Positions 9,661 through 18,823 of a stretch of DNA of 64,000 bases are shown here, piece by piece. The position numbers were made by a program, and so were the translations under genes. The DNA lies in assembly GCA_023898805.1 (NCBI GenBank), contig CP060260.1, forward strand, positions 1,612,001 to 1,676,000, written 5' to 3'. Positions within the stretch are counted from its first letter, which is position 1. Each line of letters begins with the position of its first letter. Under the pieces are notes generated by a model that saw nothing but the letters and a program-made list of their open reading frames with translations, was not told where the DNA came from and searched no databases. Source of the DNA: Rhodospirillales bacterium (lineage in GTDB: Bacteria; Pseudomonadota; Alphaproteobacteria; Micavibrionales; UBA1664).

Positions 9661-10017
9661 ATGGCTGAAGATAACAGCAAAACCTTCATCATCGGCATCG
9701 TCGTTTTCGTGCTGGTGGTGATTGGCGGCTTTGCCTTTTTTGCGAAAAAGGATGTGCCGGTTGACCAAACCCAGGCTGAAATGACAGGCGCTCCGGAAGG
9801 GGCGATGATGGCCGCGCCTGAAGCGGCTCCTGAGGCTGCTCCGGCGCCTGAGGCTGCTCCGGCTCCTGAGGCCGCTCCGGCGCCTGAGGCTGCCCCGGCT
9901 CCTGAGGCCGCTCCGGCGCCTGAGGCTGCCCCGGCTCCTGAGGCCGCTCCGGCTCCTGAGGCTGCTCCGGCTCCTGAGGCTGCTCCGGCTGAAGAAAACA
10001 AACCGGCCGCCGAATAA
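9661..10017 (+). CDS. Membrane-anchored Ala/Pro/Glu repeat protein
   Basis: This 118-residue product starts with a short polar leader and one strong transmembrane segment (about residues 9-28, IIGIVVFVLVVIGGFAFF), followed by a tail that is almost entirely repeats of APEAAP. The anchor with no cleavage site suggests an inner-membrane protein with a flexible, periplasm-exposed acidic rod. The start at 9661 is supported by an upstream GGGAAGAGAG sequence. No enzymatic domain is present. Proline/alanine-rich spacers of this kind occur in TonB-like and envelope-linking proteins, but nothing here proves such a role. Confidence 0.75.
   Translation: MAEDNSKTFIIGIVVFVLVVIGGFAFFAKKDVPVDQTQAEMTGAPEGAMMAAPEAAPEAAPAPEAAPAPEAAPAPEAAPAPEAAPAPEAAPAPEAAPAPEAAPAPEAAPAEENKPAAE
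9829..9990 (+). repeat. 18-bp tandem repeat coding for APEAAP
   Basis: Eight consecutive 18-bp units of the type CCTGAGGCTGCTCCGGCT run from about 9847 to 9990, preceded by partial copies from 9829. Units differ only at third positions (gct/gcc, ggct/ggcg), so the array is young or homogenised. The unit is a multiple of three, so gain or loss of copies keeps the frame. Confidence 0.9.
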
Positions 10018-10040
10018 GGTTTTCCACATAAATATATGGC

Positions 10041-10077
10041 AACGCCCTGCGCTTTTCCGGCGTGGGGCGTTTCTGTT
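10041..10077 (+). terminator. Probable intrinsic terminator after the repeat protein
   Basis: AACGCCC (10041-10047) pairs with GGGCGTT (10065-10071), with partial GC pairing inside, and is followed by TTCTGTT. The stem is good but the T tract is imperfect. It sits 24 bp after the stop codon and before the next gene. Confidence 0.5.
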
Positions 10078-10115
10078 AGATAGCGATACGCATTAACCCG
10101 TTTCAGGATTTTTTC

Positions 10116-11825
10116 ATGACTGCCCGCCGTTTTTTTTCTGGTTTTGTCGCCACTGCACTTGCCGCATTGACATTCGTGCCTTGGGCCGTCCATGCAAACG
10201 ACCGCAGCTTTGAAACCCGTGGTACGCTAACCTCCGCCGCCAACGGTCAGATCGTGGGCAATGTCTGGTCGGGGTTGAGCCGGTCTGATGCGCTGCTTTT
10301 GATCGATGCGCTGCCTGCGCGCTATGCCAGCCCGGTTTATTACGATTTGGCCCGCCGCCTGCTGCTTTCCGATGCGCCGTCCCTGCCTGCCGATCCTGTA
10401 AAACAGCTGGCCAAGGGCGAAAAGGACAATGCCACGCCCGCCGATCCGACCCGACCCGACGTGCTGATCGCGCGGCTTGATAAATTATTGCAAATGGGCG
10501 CGCTGCGCGATGCGGAAAACCTGTACGACACGGTTGCGCCCGATACGCCGCAAAATTTTGATCTGGTGCTGCGTTCGCAGGAAATTCTCATGCTGCGCGG
10601 CCAGCTTTCGGCGGCATGTCTGGATTTGCAGGCGATGCAGGCCCAGCACGGCGGAAACCCGGAATGGAAGGAGTTGAACCGCCTTTGCCGTATCCAGTTC
10701 GCAAGCGGCGGCGAACGCGCGCGTCTGGTCGGCGAAAGCAAATTCATCCGCTTCCCTCAACTCAACAATTATGTGCATGGGCGCGGCCCGGGCAATCTGG
10801 CACGGCTGTCGGCGCAAGATATGGCCTTTGCCGTCGCGACCGGCCTGATCAATCCGTCGATGATCCGCAGCCTGAGCCCAAAGGCGGGGCAGATGCCGCC
10901 TTTACTGCTGTCGGTGCTGTATCAGATGGACCCTGACCAGCCCGCCCCGGAAAAGGCATGTCTGCTGATCGAGGCGGTGCGCCGCGGCATGGCCTCGACG
11001 CGCGACCTGATCACCCTGTATGAAAAACCGCATTACGATTCCAGCCTGTTGCTTGGCAGCCCCGGCGCGGTGCCGCCGCTTGGCAATGTCCATCCCTGTA
11101 TGGCACCGTCCGTGCTCTATCAGCGTATCGCCTCCGCCGATTCCGGTCCCGCCGCACGTGATGCCACGATTCGTGTTGCGCTCGATTTGATGGACGATCT
11201 GCCGGATGCCGCGCTGTGGCCAATGGCATTTTACTTTAAGGATTTCCGCGTCCACGATCCGGCCAACCGCAAATATCTTTGGCGCGTCGCGCGGATCCTC
11301 GCGTACGAAAAAGGCGAATTTCCAGCCGATTGGACGCAAGGCTGGACGGCTCGCACCGACAAGGGCGCACAGGTGTCGGGCGTGGCCCCATTCTGGCCGA
11401 TCGCCGCGATCATCGCGCCCGGCGCGCAACCGCCCGAAGACCTGAATATTTGGCGTGGTGAATGGCCGAACGAGGCGCGGCGCATAGCCGGCCGCGACCC
11501 AATATTGCCGCTTTTGCTGGGGCAAGCGGTGGAAGCGGGCAAAACAGGGAAAAATCCAAAGACCAACTTGCGAGATTATGACAACAAATTATCGTTGACA
11601 TTTTCCAGAAGCTATGCGATGCCTTCTTATGGTTTGACGGAGCGTCTGGCTGATGTTATTGAAAAAGGACAGACAGGTCAGTCTGTCGCTCTGCTACTGA
11701 TCGGATACGGTGCCATCCCGCCAGATCAGGTCATTCCACACCAGATGGCATTGGTAATAGACGGTATGAATAAAGCTGGCTTGGGGCGTTCCGCGCAACG
11801 CTTCGCGCTGGAGGTGCTGCGTTAA
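10116..11825 (+). CDS. Secreted/periplasmic protein of unknown function
   Basis: The 569-residue protein begins with a clear Sec signal peptide (basic MTARR, a hydrophobic core, likely cleavage after VHA near residue 27). The rest is rich in alanine, leucine and proline with alternating helical stretches, somewhat like tetratricopeptide or other helical-repeat periplasmic proteins, but I cannot assign a family. Base composition falls in the last 300 bp (from about 11540), where AT-rich codons appear. Upstream is a terminator, so it probably has its own promoter. Downstream is the GTTAA-rich spacer before xerD. Confidence 0.6.
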   Translation: MTARRFFSGFVATALAALTFVPWAVHANDRSFETRGTLTSAANGQIVGNVWSGLSRSDALLLIDALPARYASPVYYDLARRLLLSDAPSLPADPVKQLAKGEKDNATPADPTRPDVLIARLDKLLQMGALRDAENLYDTVAPDTPQNFDLVLRSQEILMLRGQLSAACLDLQAMQAQHGGNPEWKELNRLCRIQFASGGERARLVGESKFIRFPQLNNYVHGRGPGNLARLSAQDMAFAVATGLINPSMIRSLSPKAGQMPPLLLSVLYQMDPDQPAPEKACLLIEAVRRGMASTRDLITLYEKPHYDSSLLLGSPGAVPPLGNVHPCMAPSVLYQRIASADSGPAARDATIRVALDLMDDLPDAALWPMAFYFKDFRVHDPANRKYLWRVARILAYEKGEFPADWTQGWTARTDKGAQVSGVAPFWPIAAIIAPGAQPPEDLNIWRGEWPNEARRIAGRDPILPLLLGQAVEAGKTGKNPKTNLRDYDNKLSLTFSRSYAMPSYGLTERLADVIEKGQTGQSVALLLIGYGAIPPDQVIPHQMALVIDGMNKAGLGRSAQRFALEVLR

Positions 11826-11904
11826 TCGTTAACGTTAACACTTGCATCCGTTGTGGATTAGGGTAAGAAATTATAAAGTTATAAAAATTAACCTCTGTTA
11901 ATTT
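11821..11904. repeat. GTTAA-rich palindromes upstream of xerD
   Basis: The spacer has overlapping GTTAA units, with a perfect GTTAACGTTAAC palindrome at 11828-11839. A second perfect inverted repeat, AAATTAAC-CTCT-GTTAATTT, lies at 11885-11904. Both contain the same half-site. The xerD start follows 30 bp later with an AAGGAG ribosome-binding site. It could be an operator region or a recombination or structural site. Confidence 0.5.
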
Positions 11905-11933
11905 GAGACAGACAAGGTTTAAGGAGAGTCACC

Positions 11934-12920
11934 ATGCCGCGTCCCGGCCGCCCAGCGAAACCCAAGCAACCGCTGCACAAGCAGATCGAGGGTTTCCTCG
12001 ACATGCTCATGTCCGAAAAGGGCGCGGCGCTGAACACGCGCCATGCGTATGAGCGCGACTTGATCGACGTCGAGGCGTATCTCAAACCGCGTAATATCGA
12101 CATCGCCAAGGCTGCGACCCAGAACATCCGCGACTATCTGGCTGATCTTTCGCACAAACAGCACACCAAGGGCGAACAGACCGCCCAGATCGCCGTGCGC
12201 ACCGTGGCGCGCCGCCTGTCGGCCCTGCGCCAGTTCTACCGTTATCTGGTTTCGGAAAACGTTCGCAAGGACGACCCGACCGCGACCATCGAATCTCCGA
12301 AACAAACCCGCACCCTGCCCAAAACTTTGAGCGAGGGCGAGGTCGGCCACCTGATCAAAACCGCCGCCGGTATGGGCGGTGCCAATTCGCAACGCTTGGT
12401 CTGCCTTCTGGAGATGTTGTACTCCACCGGCCTGCGCGTGTCCGAACTGGTCGGTCTGCCGGTATCCGCCGTCAACGATGGCGCGCAGTTCCTGATCATT
12501 GCGGGCAAAGGCGGGCGCGAGCGCATGGTGCCGCTGTCCGAGCCGGCCCAGAAAGCGCTATCCTCCTATCTTAAGATTCGTGCGCAATTCGCCGGTTCGG
12601 AAGAGGAATCGGTGCGCAACCAATGGCTGTTCCCGTCCAAGACCTCGGTTGTCGGCCACTTGACGCGCCAGCGCTTTGCGCAACTTCTTAAAGAGCTGGC
12701 GAAAGCTGCTGATATGCCTTCGGAAAAAGTGTCCCCGCACGTTCTGCGTCACGCTTTTGCGACGCATCTGTTGCGCAACGGTGCCGATCTGCGTGCGGTT
12801 CAAAAAATGCTTGGCCACGCCGACATCGCCACGACCCAGATCTATACCCACATGCTGGGCGAGGACATGAAGAAAAAAGTCTCGGAAAAACATCCGATGA
12901 ACCGTCAGGCCGGGCGCTGA
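11934..12920 (+). CDS. xerD: Site-specific tyrosine recombinase XerD
   Basis: XerD with XerC resolves chromosome dimers at dif. The 328-residue protein has an N-terminal SAM-like core-binding domain (about 15-105) and a C-terminal catalytic domain with the expected residues: Arg in STGLRVSELVGL, Lys in the IIAGKGGRERMVPL strand, H-x-x-R in SPHVLRHAFATHLL, His in LGHADIATTQIYTH, and the nucleophilic Tyr there. A strong AAGGAG precedes the ATG. Placement next to accA and near aroK/aroB is typical of chromosomal xerD in Alphaproteobacteria, so this is not a phage integrase. Confidence 0.93.
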   Translation: MPRPGRPAKPKQPLHKQIEGFLDMLMSEKGAALNTRHAYERDLIDVEAYLKPRNIDIAKAATQNIRDYLADLSHKQHTKGEQTAQIAVRTVARRLSALRQFYRYLVSENVRKDDPTATIESPKQTRTLPKTLSEGEVGHLIKTAAGMGGANSQRLVCLLEMLYSTGLRVSELVGLPVSAVNDGAQFLIIAGKGGRERMVPLSEPAQKALSSYLKIRAQFAGSEEESVRNQWLFPSKTSVVGHLTRQRFAQLLKELAKAADMPSEKVSPHVLRHAFATHLLRNGADLRAVQKMLGHADIATTQIYTHMLGEDMKKKVSEKHPMNRQAGR

Positions 12921-12957
12921 TCCGCGCCTGTTTCGCTGTCGGTATTCTGTTTATAAA

Positions 12958-12992
12958 AAGGCTGGAAACGATGGAAGTTTCCAGCCTTTTTT
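12958..12992 (+). terminator. Intrinsic terminator after xerD
   Basis: AAGGCTGGAAAC (12958-12969) pairs perfectly with GTTTCCAGCCTT (12977-12988) across a 7-nt loop, and a run of T residues ends at 12992. This is a textbook Rho-independent terminator, 38 bp after the xerD stop. Confidence 0.93.
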
Positions 12993-13031
12993 GTTAGCGT
13001 CCTTCCGAAATCAATAGCTTGCAGGGTGATC

Positions 13032-13982
13032 ATGAGTCTGGAATTTGAAAAACCCGTTCTTGAACTCGAAGCCAAGCTGCGTGAATTGCGCGGCAAGGCG
13101 GGGGAGCCTGGGTTCTCGGTCGCCGACGAAGTCGCGCGCATGGAAAAAAAACGCGATCGCCTGCTTAAATCCGCCTATCAGGACATCAGTCCGGACCAGC
13201 GCGTGCAGGTGGCCCGCCACCCGGAACGCCCGCATTTTCTGGACTACGCCGGGGCGCTGATCGAGGATTTCACGCCACTGGCCGGCGACCGCCTGTTCGC
13301 CGAGGACCGCGCCCTGATCGGCGGCCTTGGCCGTTTCCGTGGCCGCGCCTGCGTGATCATGGGGCAGGAGCGTGGGGCCGACACGACCAGCCGCCTGAAA
13401 CACAATTTCGGCATGGCGCGGCCCGAAGGCTACCGCAAGGCGCAACGCCTGATGCAAATGGCCGACCAGTTCAGCCTGCCGGTGATTACTCTTGTCGATA
13501 CGGCGGGTGCTTATCCCGGCGTCGATGCCGAGGAGCGTGGCCAGTCCGAGGCGATTGCCCGGTCGATAGAAACCTGCCTTTCCCTAGGGGTGCCGATCGT
13601 CGCCACGGTAATTGGCGAGGGCGGATCGGGCGGTGCCATCGCGATCGCCACCGCGAACAAAATTTTCATGCTGGAAAACGCGATCTATTCGGTCATCAGT
13701 CCCGAGGGATGCGCCTCCATTCTCTGGCGCGCCGCCGCGCACGCGAAGGAGGCCGCGCTGGCGCTCAAACTGACCGCGCAGGACATGCTGGCCGCCGGTC
13801 TGATCGACGACATCATTCCCGAAGGTCTGGGCGGCGCGCACCGCAACCGCGAAACCGCGATCGCCGCCGTGGGCAACAGGATTGAATCCGCCCTGCGCGA
13901 ATCCGACGGCATGGACCCTGCCGCCCTGCGCCAGCAGCGCCGCGAAAAGTTTTTGGCCATGGGCCGCGCGCGGCAGGCGTAA
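13032..13982 (+). CDS. accA: Acetyl-CoA carboxylase carboxyltransferase subunit alpha
   Basis: AccA with AccD transfers the carboxyl group from biotin to acetyl-CoA, the committed step of fatty acid synthesis. The 316-residue product has the usual N-terminal coiled helix (LEFEKPVLELEAKLRELR), the crotonase-like core with PEGYRKAQRLM, the glycine-rich oxyanion segment GEGGSGGAIAI, and SVISPEGCASILW. I start at ATG 13032, since a GTG two codons upstream adds nothing. It lies just after the xerD terminator and is probably transcribed from its own promoter. Confidence 0.95.
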   Translation: MSLEFEKPVLELEAKLRELRGKAGEPGFSVADEVARMEKKRDRLLKSAYQDISPDQRVQVARHPERPHFLDYAGALIEDFTPLAGDRLFAEDRALIGGLGRFRGRACVIMGQERGADTTSRLKHNFGMARPEGYRKAQRLMQMADQFSLPVITLVDTAGAYPGVDAEERGQSEAIARSIETCLSLGVPIVATVIGEGGSGGAIAIATANKIFMLENAIYSVISPEGCASILWRAAAHAKEAALALKLTAQDMLAAGLIDDIIPEGLGGAHRNRETAIAAVGNRIESALRESDGMDPAALRQQRREKFLAMGRARQA

Positions 13983-14071
13983 GAGTTTTCCGCGCGGGCG
14001 CGCGGTGCGGTTCCACAACAATCCGTAGCGAAAACGCTCTACAAATGGGCTTGATTTTTGCGTACAGGGAT

Positions 14072-14115
14072 ACTATCACTGATTGTAATATATATTTTTT
14101 TCTATCGCAGATAGT
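14072..14115. promoter_or_regulatory. Inverted repeats in the AT-rich leader of the RHH gene
   Basis: CTATC-GCA-GATAG is a perfect 5-bp inverted repeat at 14102-14114. The same half-site ACTATC occurs at 14072-14077 and pairs with GATAGT at 14110-14115. The region between is AT-rich, unlike the surroundings. It lies directly in front of the ribosome-binding site of a ribbon-helix-helix protein, so autoregulation is a reasonable guess. Confidence 0.4.
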
Positions 14116-14135
14116 GGATCATGAAGGGGGAAATC

Positions 14136-14573
14136 ATGACAAAAACAGACATTTCCGAAGCCTCTATACAGGGAAACACACAAAAAACAGGGCTGGAAAC
14201 AGGGGGTGCGTCCAGTTCCGCGCTCGTCAGCCGCAACATCACCGTATTGGGCAAGCGCACATCGATCCGGCTCGAAAGCCAGATGTGGGTGGCGCTCAAG
14301 GAAATCGCCACGCGCGAACATTGTTCGATCCATGATCTGTGTTCGCTGGTGGCCAGCCGCCGCAAACAGGATCTGTCCTTGACTGCCAGCATCCGGATTT
14401 TCCTGATGCTTTATTTCAAGGCCGCCGCGACCGAGGACGGGCACAACCGCGCGGGCCACGGCGGGCTGGACCGCATGATCGGTCGATTGATGCCGCAACC
14501 CGGGCGCCCGCGCACGGTGCCGCCGTTGGTCGACGGGCACGACGCAGGCAAGGGCGATATGCAGGTGGCCTGA
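14136..14573 (+). CDS. Ribbon-helix-helix (RHH_4-like) DNA-binding protein
   Basis: The 145-residue protein has a short polar N-terminus and a ribbon-helix-helix core (about 35-95): a strand around ITVLGKRTSIRLE, then helices WVALKEIATREH and SIHDLCSLVASRR, ending in SLTASIRIFLMLYF. This pattern is typical of the RHH_4 family, widespread in Alphaproteobacteria and presumed to regulate transcription. The start at 14136 is chosen over the in-frame ATG at 14121 because AAGGGGG lies 7-8 bases before it. Inverted repeats precede the gene. The C-terminal 50 residues are proline-rich and look disordered. Confidence 0.8.
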   Translation: MTKTDISEASIQGNTQKTGLETGGASSSALVSRNITVLGKRTSIRLESQMWVALKEIATREHCSIHDLCSLVASRRKQDLSLTASIRIFLMLYFKAAATEDGHNRAGHGGLDRMIGRLMPQPGRPRTVPPLVDGHDAGKGDMQVA

Positions 14574-14675
14574 CCCATTACGAAAGATCACCCAAAATAT
14601 TTGCCGTAAAAATTGCCAAGACGGCGTCTTTCCGCTACCCATAATGCCTGTCAGTCACAGCAGGAATACAAGGGT

Positions 14676-17600
14676 ATGAAAGAAAACGCCGCGCCGCAGC
14701 CGCAACCGGATATCAGCCGCTTTTTCGATCCCGGCCATGCGCCGGGCGAAGATCTGGCGGTGTCAGCTGAATCTAAAGCGGCATTTTTGCGCAAATTACA
14801 GGATCTGGCCGCAGTCATAAATAATCCGGATGCTGCGGGTGCCGAAGCGTTTCAGAAACTTGAGGAATATCAGGACGAATTGCTGGAGAACGACTATCGC
14901 CTGGATCTGGACGACGGATACCAACTGGGCGGTCTTGGCACCTTCACCGAATTCCGCGAACGGACCAGCTGCCACGCCCTGATCGCGGCGGCCCAATGCT
15001 GGGACGAAGCACAGGCAACGCCGATGCATGGCGACGCCACGCTGAAAACCATCGGTGAACACCCGTGGAATCTGTACGAAGAAGCCTTCACGTGGCTATG
15101 CAGGGCAAGCCTGCCCTTGTTCGCGGATGATACCTATCGGGATTGCGGAGGCAGCCACGCTGTATTCTTCGCAACCTTGCGCGCCGCGCATTTCGATGCC
15201 GCGCGCCAAAAAATCCATCTTGCGCAGCAGCTTTTTGAAAACGGCGCCGACGATACGGCAGGCTTCAATCTGGTGAATGATGTCTATACCAAGCATCTCG
15301 ACCGCTTGGGCATTAAGACGATCGAACCGCGTGAAAGCTTCTTTCTGAAAGCGGATTCGGACGACCTTGAAATGATGCTGGATGCGTTCTGTGCGGGACG
15401 CTTTCGCGCTGCGATATTGGCGATCGCGCACGAATTTCCGACGGCCGGTTTGCCGGAAGATAGCACTTCTCACAATAATGTCATCCGGCCGGCGGCATTC
15501 ATGAAAAACGCAGTCGGCAAAAAATCTGAAATGCCGGGTCAGATGTCCGAGGCATGGGCGTGGAAGGTTATCGAGGCGGGGGAGTGCCTCAAGCCTTCAT
15601 CAGTGGCCAACATGGATCCGCAAACCTATGACGGTTTGATTTGGCCGACCAAAGAGGGCTTTGACCTGGCATTCGATGACGCGGCCAAAACCCTGATGCG
15701 GATACTGGTCCCAAGGATCATGGCGAATGACGATGCGACGGGCGCGTCATGCGAAAAAGCCATGGACGACATCGAACGCATACGAAAACTTTACGATTAC
15801 GAAGCCGCGCCGGAAAGCGCGCCGCTTGTATACCAGAGAGAAGATTTCTGGATGGAGGATGTACTCAAGGAATTTCAGTTTCGTTCCTATACGCAATTCA
15901 TCAATCGTATGCGAATGGTAGAGGCGGCCGAGCGCATTCGCAATGTTATCCGGGCAGGCCAGCACCCGGTGGAACAGGTCTATGCCGATCTTGCCGAAGC
16001 CGACCGTATTCTTGAAGACGCAGGATTTCCGCTATACGACGACTCGGCGTACCGCGATCTTCAATTGGATGCCGCGACAGTGCGTGCGCTTGAACGCATG
16101 TCCGCTTCGGGGGGTGTTCTGGGCGACTGGAGCATGTTGCACGCGATCAAGTTCACCCTTGATGAAAAAATCCAGATCATCGAACGCATGCAGCGTGCGC
16201 TTGAACGGCAGGCGATTTACACGAATTCCGACAAACAGGACCCGCTGGACGATCTGCGCGCACAGATGCCGGACATGGGATATTCGATCAGCGTGCTGCA
16301 GGCCGAACAACGCCTGGCCGAAGCTTGCATCTGCATTCCTTATTCGACCGGCGCCTATGATGTGCTGGGTTTCGCCATGGAGCCGCTGGAATTGATGGAC
16401 ATCAATTTCATGGATCCACAGGTTCATGAATCCATGGGTATGACCGCAAAACAGGCGCGGCGTCTTGAGCGTTGGCACGATGCGCTTGTGATTGCCGAGG
16501 ATTGGCTGGACGTCGCGGACCAAGAAAAACTTCCTATCGAGCGTTTTGAAATTATCCGCGATCTGGCGGAAAGCCTGAAAAAAATCGACAAAATTACAAA
16601 AAAATTGCTCAAGCGCCGGCTTAAAGAAGCGGATACGGCCGCGCGTTTCGATGTCTTGATCAAAGATGTTTGTGGGGCTCTTTATAATCAGTGCATCGCG
16701 GACCTGAAAAAAGCCGAAGGCAATGACGCAGAACTGGTTACCGTTTACGCAACGCTTAGGGAGTGCCTGACCTTTGCTAATCCCAAGGCGCTGGAGGAGC
16801 CGTACACTTTCCGCCGCATGACAGGCCGGGATCTGGCGGAGTTTCAGGCAGATATGCGCGCTCTGGAGGAGCGAACCAAGACATGGTTCGACATGGACGC
16901 CTTTGTCGAAAGCCATAAACCGGATTTCGACCCGGCTGCCCTGTATGCTGGGGCAAGGAAAGAGGAAAATGCGGGCGCGCGTGCATTTGAGATACTGGCA
17001 TCCTCTGGCGCGACATCGCGCCGTTACGGGCTTTCATTGCCGCAGGCGTTGGGGCTGAATGGGGTGGAGCTCGAAAAATTTCTTAACCACAATGCGTTTC
17101 TGGCGGCGCGTGATGAATTAAAAAAAGGTTTTGATGCGCGCAAGCGGCCAGTAGCCGTGGGGATGCCGGATGAGCGTCCGTTGACGCATGTGGTGGCCGC
17201 GCATGACTGGGTTCTGCGTTCGACTTTTGCGCTGGCGACGAACAGGCCCTGGCTGGAGGCCGGTATGAGCGATCGCAGGCAGTTTATGGATACCTTGCGC
17301 GCGTCCAAACGGGATTTTCTAGCCCAGCTTGAAGATGTTTGCTTGCGAGGCCGGGATTCGATCCCCCCGCAACGATATATCGAGTATCTGCAAAGCCTGT
17401 ATGTCTTGTACGAGCAAATGGATATAAGACAGCCACGCATATCAGTGGATGAAATGCGCGCCGCCATTCGCGATTATGGGTTTGCCGCATGCCAAAATGT
17501 CATAAATCAAAATAAATCGCATTCTGCGCGCTACCGCGCCTTCGTCGGAATTTATGATTTTTCCATGATGGTTGGCGCAAATGATTTTGGTGTCGGCAAT

Positions 17601-18821
17601 CAGGCGCGCGTTCTGGATACCCAGTATATCCAGTTGACCGCGGCGCGTGTTCGATCTGCGTTGGAGATGTTCTCTCGGCATGCGGGGTCGCCTGCGCGCT
17701 GGGTATGGATGGCGTCGGCCCTGAAAAAAATCATCAATCGTCTGCCGCCACAGCTGCATGCCCATATGAACGAGGCATTTCAGGAACAGGGCTTCCGTGA
17801 TTTCGCAAGTTTCGCGTTCTTTGCGGCTGATCTGCGGATTCGGCAGATTGTCGACCGGCTGTCTTCCATCGAGAACATGTCAGATGACAAAACCGGAGAG
17901 CCGCGCCTGCATCTGGAGATTATGCAGGAATTCCTGCGATTGGATCACATTGTTTCTCAGGATTTGATGTCGCGTTATGACGTCGCGCTGGTGGTGAAGT
18001 CGATGAACAAGTCGACTGGCCAGCTGCGTTTGCTGCGCCTGAGCGCCGAGGAAGTCGCGGCGCCGGTTTTCCTGCAATTGACGATGGACCCTTCGCTGCC
18101 CCTGCAGGAGCGCAGTAACAGGATCTTGGCGGCCCAGCATTTTGATCTTTCTTTCGATCTTGGGGATGCGCCAATGGTCAAGCTTCTCCAACGTTACGAA
18201 GCCAATCGTCGTCAAACGCTCAGACGCATGGCGGCCAGCCACTTTTCTTTTGCGGCGCTTGGTGAAAAGCCAGGCAGTTTGGTTCCCGCGACGGTTGATG
18301 GGGTTGAAACATTGCGCCTGATCGATGGCGCGCCTGTTGCCGCTGCGGAATATCGAAAAATGGGCTTTGGTCACGACGAGGCGGCCGAAATGGTCGATAT
18401 GGCCTGTTGCGTCGATAGCTACGTGTCCCTGGGATTGCTGCGCGACAAGGCAAAGGGGGATGATAGGGGCTACTTGCTCGCGGCGCTGGGTACATATCTG
18501 CGCGGTCTGGAAACCGCGAAACTACCTCCGGATGCATCGAAAACCGCAATCAGGCTTGGCTTTGAATCGGCTTCGGCGCATCAACAGGAAATCGATCCGC
18601 TGGTAATCGTGGCGCTTAAGACATTGCGCGCGCAGACGGAAGAATACCTGGCACAGGGCGATAAAGATGGCGCGCGGAAAAAAATAGACGCCATGACCTT
18701 CATCATGGATCGCTGGCCGCTGGAGCCGCGCTATGACGTGGGTGATATGACCTTGCTGGGGTTGTGGACGCGCGAAACGATCGAACGGGCAAAGCCGTCG
18801 TTATCCGCGCGCGTTCCGTGA
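14676..18821 (+). CDS. Very large cytosolic protein of unknown function
   Basis: The 1381-residue product has no signal peptide and no convincing membrane span. It is predominantly helical, rich in charged residues, alanine and leucine, with many LRDLAES-type amphipathic stretches, and the C-terminal third contains repeated 30-40 residue helical hairpin-like segments. I see no P-loop, kinase or nuclease motif. Start 14676 (MKENAAPQ) has AGGA 10-13 bases upstream; a TTG at 14613 is less likely. GC and GC3 are lower than in flanking housekeeping genes, which suggests a lineage-specific or acquired gene. It is convergent with glyS, with 2 bp between stops. Confidence 0.7.
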   Translation: MKENAAPQPQPDISRFFDPGHAPGEDLAVSAESKAAFLRKLQDLAAVINNPDAAGAEAFQKLEEYQDELLENDYRLDLDDGYQLGGLGTFTEFRERTSCHALIAAAQCWDEAQATPMHGDATLKTIGEHPWNLYEEAFTWLCRASLPLFADDTYRDCGGSHAVFFATLRAAHFDAARQKIHLAQQLFENGADDTAGFNLVNDVYTKHLDRLGIKTIEPRESFFLKADSDDLEMMLDAFCAGRFRAAILAIAHEFPTAGLPEDSTSHNNVIRPAAFMKNAVGKKSEMPGQMSEAWAWKVIEAGECLKPSSVANMDPQTYDGLIWPTKEGFDLAFDDAAKTLMRILVPRIMANDDATGASCEKAMDDIERIRKLYDYEAAPESAPLVYQREDFWMEDVLKEFQFRSYTQFINRMRMVEAAERIRNVIRAGQHPVEQVYADLAEADRILEDAGFPLYDDSAYRDLQLDAATVRALERMSASGGVLGDWSMLHAIKFTLDEKIQIIERMQRALERQAIYTNSDKQDPLDDLRAQMPDMGYSISVLQAEQRLAEACICIPYSTGAYDVLGFAMEPLELMDINFMDPQVHESMGMTAKQARRLERWHDALVIAEDWLDVADQEKLPIERFEIIRDLAESLKKIDKITKKLLKRRLKEADTAARFDVLIKDVCGALYNQCIADLKKAEGNDAELVTVYATLRECLTFANPKALEEPYTFRRMTGRDLAEFQADMRALEERTKTWFDMDAFVESHKPDFDPAALYAGARKEENAGARAFEILASSGATSRRYGLSLPQALGLNGVELEKFLNHNAFLAARDELKKGFDARKRPVAVGMPDERPLTHVVAAHDWVLRSTFALATNRPWLEAGMSDRRQFMDTLRASKRDFLAQLEDVCLRGRDSIPPQRYIEYLQSLYVLYEQMDIRQPRISVDEMRAAIRDYGFAACQNVINQNKSHSARYRAFVGIYDFSMMVGANDFGVGNQARVLDTQYIQLTAARVRSALEMFSRHAGSPARWVWMASALKKIINRLPPQLHAHMNEAFQEQGFRDFASFAFFAADLRIRQIVDRLSSIENMSDDKTGEPRLHLEIMQEFLRLDHIVSQDLMSRYDVALVVKSMNKSTGQLRLLRLSAEEVAAPVFLQLTMDPSLPLQERSNRILAAQHFDLSFDLGDAPMVKLLQRYEANRRQTLRRMAASHFSFAALGEKPGSLVPATVDGVETLRLIDGAPVAAAEYRKMGFGHDEAAEMVDMACCVDSYVSLGLLRDKAKGDDRGYLLAALGTYLRGLETAKLPPDASKTAIRLGFESASAHQQEIDPLVIVALKTLRAQTEEYLAQGDKDGARKKIDAMTFIMDRWPLEPRYDVGDMTLLGLWTRETIERAKPSLSARVP

Positions 18822-18823
18822 TC

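Noticed and set aside
9829..9990. 18-bp repeats as a CRISPR array
   Set aside because: There are no spacers between units and they encode APEAAP in frame.
11934..12920. Tyrosine recombinase as a sign of an integrated mobile element
   Set aside because: Gene order with accA, aroK and aroB is conserved in the class, the protein matches XerD, and no att-like repeats, tRNA or phage genes lie nearby.
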